This document shows, in pieces, positions 5,094 through 7,281 of a DNA stretch of 7,281 nucleotides. Location: assembly GCA_016929035.1 (NCBI GenBank), contig JAFGJP010000078.1, positions 1 through 7,281 of the forward strand, in the 5' to 3' direction. Origin of the DNA: Candidatus Auribacterota bacterium. Lineage in GTDB: Bacteria > Auribacterota > JAFGBW01 > JAFGJP01. The first letter of the stretch is position 1; each line of letters opens with the position of its first letter. The position numbers and the translations under genes were made by a program. A model generated the notes under the pieces. It was not told where the DNA came from, ran no database searches, and saw only the letters and a program-made list of their open reading frames with translations.

Positions 5094-6395
5094 TTGAAAA
5101 TATTTGTTCTGGATACAAATGTTTTGCTGCATAATGCTGGAGCATTGAAATCTTTTACTGATAATACCGTTGTTCTTCCGATGTCGGTGATAGAAGAACT
5201 CGACAGGTTCAAAAACCAGAGCAATGAGCTCGGACGCAACGCGAGAGCCGTGATCCGCGAGCTTGACAGGCTCCGGGCCAAGGGCTCGCTTCAAATGGGC
5301 GTCAAAACAGAATCTGACGGGATAATCAAGATCATTTCCGATACTCCTGAAGCGAAATCTCCTGTTTTGAACGGCACGGTTATAGACAACCGCATCATCC
5401 GGGTGGCCTATACGCTGAAAAAGAATAATCCTGATACAAAAGTGATTTTTATTTCTAAAGATATCAATGCGCGCATCAAAAGCGACGCCATAGGGATCGA
5501 GACGCGTGACTTTGAAAAGCAGAAAATTGATTATGAAAGACGCTATGAAGGAATCCGCACCATCGGCGTTCCCTTCAAGTTTATCGCCGGGCTCATGGAA
5601 ACGGGAATCACAAGTTCTGAAGAATACAATCTCAGCCCGAACGAGTTTGTCATTTTTCAGGAGGATTCAAATCCGGACAACACGATCCTCTGCCGGCATG
5701 TGGTGGGAGACAAAAAGCTTGTCGCCATTCGGGACTATAAGAAAGAGATCTTCGGCATTTCCGCAAGAAGCATGGAGCAGAGGGCTGCCATAGACCTGCT
5801 TCTTGACCAGGCCGTTGACCTTGTGACCCTGACAGGCGAAGCAGGAACGGGAAAGACGCTTCTCGCTATTGCGGCAGGCCTTGAGCTGACGTTAAGAAGC
5901 AAGATGTTTACAAAAATACTTGTGTCAAGGCCGATCATGCCCCTCGGGAAAGACATCGGATATCTTCCGGGGTCAAAAGAAGAAAAACTGGGACACTGGA
6001 TGGAGCCTATTTATGATAACCTGGAATACCTGTTCTCTCAGGGAACGCTTGAAGTGAAAAACAAGGTCGACCAGCTTTTTAAAAACGGAGTTATTTTCCT
6101 CGAAGCTTTGACCTACATCCGCGGGCGCAGCATTCCAAAGCAGTTTGTCATCATTGATGAAGCGCAGAATCTTACGCCGCATGAGATCAAAACGATCATC
6201 AGCCGCTCCGGAATGGGGACAAAAATGATATTGACCGGTGATCCGGACCAGATCGATAATCCATATCTCGATGCCAGCAGCAACGGTCTCTCCTACTGCA
6301 TCGAGCGCCTCAAACAGGAAAAGCTCCATGGACACATTCGGTTTAAAAAAAGCGAGCGGAGCCCTTTAGCCTCGCTGGCCGTCAGCCTTTTATAG
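5094..6395 (+). CDS. PIN domain-PhoH ATPase fusion (PhoH2/YlaK type)
   Basis: This 433-residue protein joins an N-terminal PIN nuclease domain to a C-terminal PhoH P-loop ATPase. PhoH2 proteins of this architecture have been described as RNA-unwinding and RNA-cleaving enzymes. The PIN domain (about 1-145) shows LDTNVLL with Asp7, VIEELDRFK with Glu34/Glu35, VIDNRII with Asp98 and SKDINARIK with Asp123, the expected set of acidic metal ligands. A linker (about 145-225) precedes the PhoH domain. Walker A is GEAGTGKT (248-255), Walker B is FVIIDEAQN (351-359), then TGDPDQID (381-388) and the terminal KSERSPLASLAVSLL with a conserved Arg. The length fits the family. The start is TTG with a perfect Shine-Dalgarno. 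No partner antitoxin gene is visible, in keeping with the chromosomal housekeeping form. The stop is TAG, and the downstream DUF2062 gene continues in the same frame. Confidence 0.95.
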   Translation: MKIFVLDTNVLLHNAGALKSFTDNTVVLPMSVIEELDRFKNQSNELGRNARAVIRELDRLRAKGSLQMGVKTESDGIIKIISDTPEAKSPVLNGTVIDNRIIRVAYTLKKNNPDTKVIFISKDINARIKSDAIGIETRDFEKQKIDYERRYEGIRTIGVPFKFIAGLMETGITSSEEYNLSPNEFVIFQEDSNPDNTILCRHVVGDKKLVAIRDYKKEIFGISARSMEQRAAIDLLLDQAVDLVTLTGEAGTGKTLLAIAAGLELTLRSKMFTKILVSRPIMPLGKDIGYLPGSKEEKLGHWMEPIYDNLEYLFSQGTLEVKNKVDQLFKNGVIFLEALTYIRGRSIPKQFVIIDEAQNLTPHEIKTIISRSGMGTKMILTGDPDQIDNPYLDASSNGLSYCIERLKQEKLHGHIRFKKSERSPLASLAVSLL

Positions 6396-6431
6396 GAGAA
6401 AAAAGAATCAGACGAACTCAGACGGTATTCG

Positions 6432-6962
6432 ATGACGAGAAAGTGGTTCAAAAGGACTCTCGACCAAAAAGAAAAGTGGAAAAATTCTTTTCTTCATTCT
6501 CTCTTTGGAGAAAGGCTGTTTCACAGGGACCTCTGGCATGTCAGCAGAAAATCTCTTGCCGGCGGTCTCGCGCTCGGCCTTTTTCTGGCCTTTACGCCAA
6601 CTGTCCCTTTTCACATGGTCCTTGCGGCCATCGGGGCCATTCTCTTCAGGGTCAATTTGCCTGTCGCTGTGCTGGTCTGCTGGATCAACAACCCATTCAC
6701 CATGTATTTTATCTACTTATATGACCTGAAACTTGGTCGGTTTCTCTTCGAGAGAGTCGTTAATCTTTCGTCCCACGTTACGCAGGGACGCTGGGAAATC
6801 TTTATGAAAAATACCAGCTATCTGTGGCTGGGAAGTTTTATCCTGTCCTCCCTGGCTGCTCTTGCCGGATACTGCTCGACAAGGGTCCTGTGGCGATATC
6901 TGACAGTCCAGAGATGGAAGAAAAGAAAGTTTGTTAAAATTAACAATCCGGTGAATCCGTAA
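6432..6962 (+). CDS. DUF2062 family membrane protein
   Basis: The 176-residue product belongs to the DUF2062 family of small membrane proteins of unknown function. The family core is clear: HRDLWHVSRKSLAGGLALGLFLAFTP (31-56), then VPFHMVLAAIGAILFRVNLPVAV and the WINNPFTM motif (84-91). Hydrophobic stretches at about 42-72, 76-97 and 129-153 suggest three or four membrane passes, and both ends are rich in Lys and Arg. The ATG at 6432 gives a normal-length protein but has no Shine-Dalgarno nearby; the nearest AGGAG (6394-6398) is 33 bases upstream, at the phoH2 stop. The start is in the same frame as phoH2, separated by a TAG and 12 sense codons, so translation may depend on reinitiation or coupling. 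In other genomes DUF2062 can be fused to glycosyltransferases; no such domain is present here. Confidence 0.88.
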   Translation: MTRKWFKRTLDQKEKWKNSFLHSLFGERLFHRDLWHVSRKSLAGGLALGLFLAFTPTVPFHMVLAAIGAILFRVNLPVAVLVCWINNPFTMYFIYLYDLKLGRFLFERVVNLSSHVTQGRWEIFMKNTSYLWLGSFILSSLAALAGYCSTRVLWRYLTVQRWKKRKFVKINNPVNP

Positions 6963-7112
6963 AAAAATCTGAACCCTAAATCCTAAACTCTCCATGTGAA
7001 AATCAAAGATTTTCCAGGACTAAGTCCCTGAAATCTTTCAGATTCAACGGGCTAAACGGACCAAACGGAAAGCGCGATTAGCTCTCTTGGACTATTAGCT
7101 ATTGACTGAAAA
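6963..7112. repeat. Structured spacer with tandem AACGG words between convergent genes
   Basis: This 150-base region separates the DUF2062 gene from the convergent GGDEF gene and has no coding potential. Three 9-base units, CAACGGGCT (7045-7053), AAACGGACC (7054-7062) and AAACGGAAA (7063-7071), lie head to tail. ATTAGCT is repeated at 7077-7083 and 7094-7100. GAAAATC (6998-7004) and GATTTTC (7008-7014) form a 7-base hairpin that competes with a longer one at 7005-7038. Confidence 0.6.
7005..7038 (-). terminator. Possible transcription terminator or stem-loop between convergent genes
   Basis: AAAGATTT (7005-7012) pairs with AAATCTTT (7031-7038). Inside it, CAGGAC and GTCCCTG pair around a TAA loop with one bulged C. 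An outer AATCTG (6966-6971) can pair with CAGATT (7039-7044). Read on the minus strand the stem is followed by GATTTTC, a modest T-rich run, so it could terminate the GGDEF gene. It has no T-run on the plus strand. Confidence 0.35.
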
Positions 7113-7281
7113 CTAGACTTTTTCTTTGAATAGACAGACCTTGTTCCTCCCTCTCCACTTGGCCTCATAAAGGGCGTTGTCGACATTTTCAATGAGCTCT
7201 CTTGGCGTGATATTCGGCCTGTAGGAAGCGACACCGATGCTGGCTGTGACGGTCTTATCGCCGATGACATCCGGAAGGAAA
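7113..7281 (-). CDS. GGDEF-domain protein, C-terminal end (5' part outside window)
   Basis: On the minus strand the last 55 residues of a GGDEF domain are open to the window edge (first full codon at 7280-7278, stop TAG at 7115-7113). GGDEF domains make the second messenger cyclic di-GMP from two GTP. The segment VTASIGVASYRP is the conserved beta-strand after the GGDEF loop, and VDNALYEAKWRGRNKVCLF is the terminal helix-strand signature (family form 'AD.ALY.AK..GRN.V'). The GG(D/E)EF active loop, the inhibitory site and any sensor domain lie outside the window, so catalytic competence cannot be judged. The protein ends within a few residues of the domain, so no other domain follows it. The gene is convergent with the DUF2062 gene. 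Confidence 0.9.
   Translation of the reverse strand, partial: FLPDVIGDKTVTASIGVASYRPNITPRELIENVDNALYEAKWRGRNKVCLFKEKV

Noticed and set aside
5044..5133. 29-codon ORF starting ATGGATAAAAAGCATG overlapping the phoH2 start.
   Set aside because: There is no ribosome binding site, it overlaps the perfect Shine-Dalgarno of phoH2, and the Phe/Leu-rich start reflects the T-run in the leader.
6931..6946. TTGTTAA/TTAACAA inverted repeat near the end of the DUF2062 gene.
   Set aside because: It is AT-only apart from one pair, has a two-base centre, and lies within coding sequence; a terminator or binding site is not supported.
5094..6962. PhoH2 as a toxin-antitoxin system with the neighbouring gene.
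   Set aside because: In toxin-antitoxin-type PhoH2 loci a small antitoxin gene precedes phoH2; here the upstream gene is yraN and the downstream gene is a membrane DUF2062 protein.
7052..7270. 72-codon minus-strand reading frame at the right edge.
   Set aside because: It is an out-of-frame shadow of the GGDEF gene end, which has clear family motifs in the other minus-strand frame.

Overview
The window is an ordinary bacterial housekeeping segment, 7.3 kb, gene-dense and almost entirely on the plus strand. In order it holds the 3' part of murA (peptidoglycan precursor synthesis), ffh (SRP GTPase), rpsP (ribosomal protein S16), trmD (tRNA m1G37 methyltransferase), rplS (ribosomal protein L19), rnhB (RNase HII), a yraN/UPF0102 nuclease-fold gene, a PIN-PhoH (PhoH2-type) gene and a DUF2062 membrane protein. 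On the minus strand at the right edge is the 3' end of a GGDEF-domain (diguanylate cyclase type) gene, convergent with the rest.

The organism is a Gram-negative-type bacterium of moderate GC. Two features point towards the PVC superphylum (for example Omnitrophota, Chlamydiota and relatives). First, rpsP is followed directly by trmD, with no KH-domain gene or rimM between them, as in the chlamydial order ffh-rpsP-trmD-rplS-rnhB. Second, the TrmD motif around 'YVLTNGALAA' resembles chlamydial TrmD as I recall it, not the proteobacterial 'YVLSGGELPA'. The degenerate repeat spacers also remind me of some Desulfobacterota-type genomes, so the assignment is an inference.

Layout: positions 1-716 murA; 717-1016 a 300-base AT-rich spacer full of degenerate GATATC/ATCAGG words; 1017-4386 the translation and secretion cluster ffh, rpsP, trmD, rplS, rnhB. 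The last four are tightly packed: 7 bases between rpsP and trmD, a 14-base overlap of trmD with rplS, and a 44-base overlap of rplS with rnhB. Positions 4387-4596 are a repeat- and hairpin-rich spacer. Then come yraN, a 101-base leader, phoH2 and DUF2062 (6432-6962). Positions 6963-7112 are a structured, repeat-bearing spacer between convergent genes.

The central genes share the theme of making and maintaining the translation apparatus: SRP targeting, ribosomal subunit proteins, tRNA modification and removal of ribonucleotides or RNA-DNA hybrids. I found no clearly new multi-gene system. The points most worth checking are conservative swaps at presumed catalytic acids in TrmD (Asp to Glu) and RNase HII (Glu to Asp), an in-frame UAG junction between phoH2 and the DUF2062 gene, and long intergenic spacers that are each filled with a different family of short degenerate repeats.
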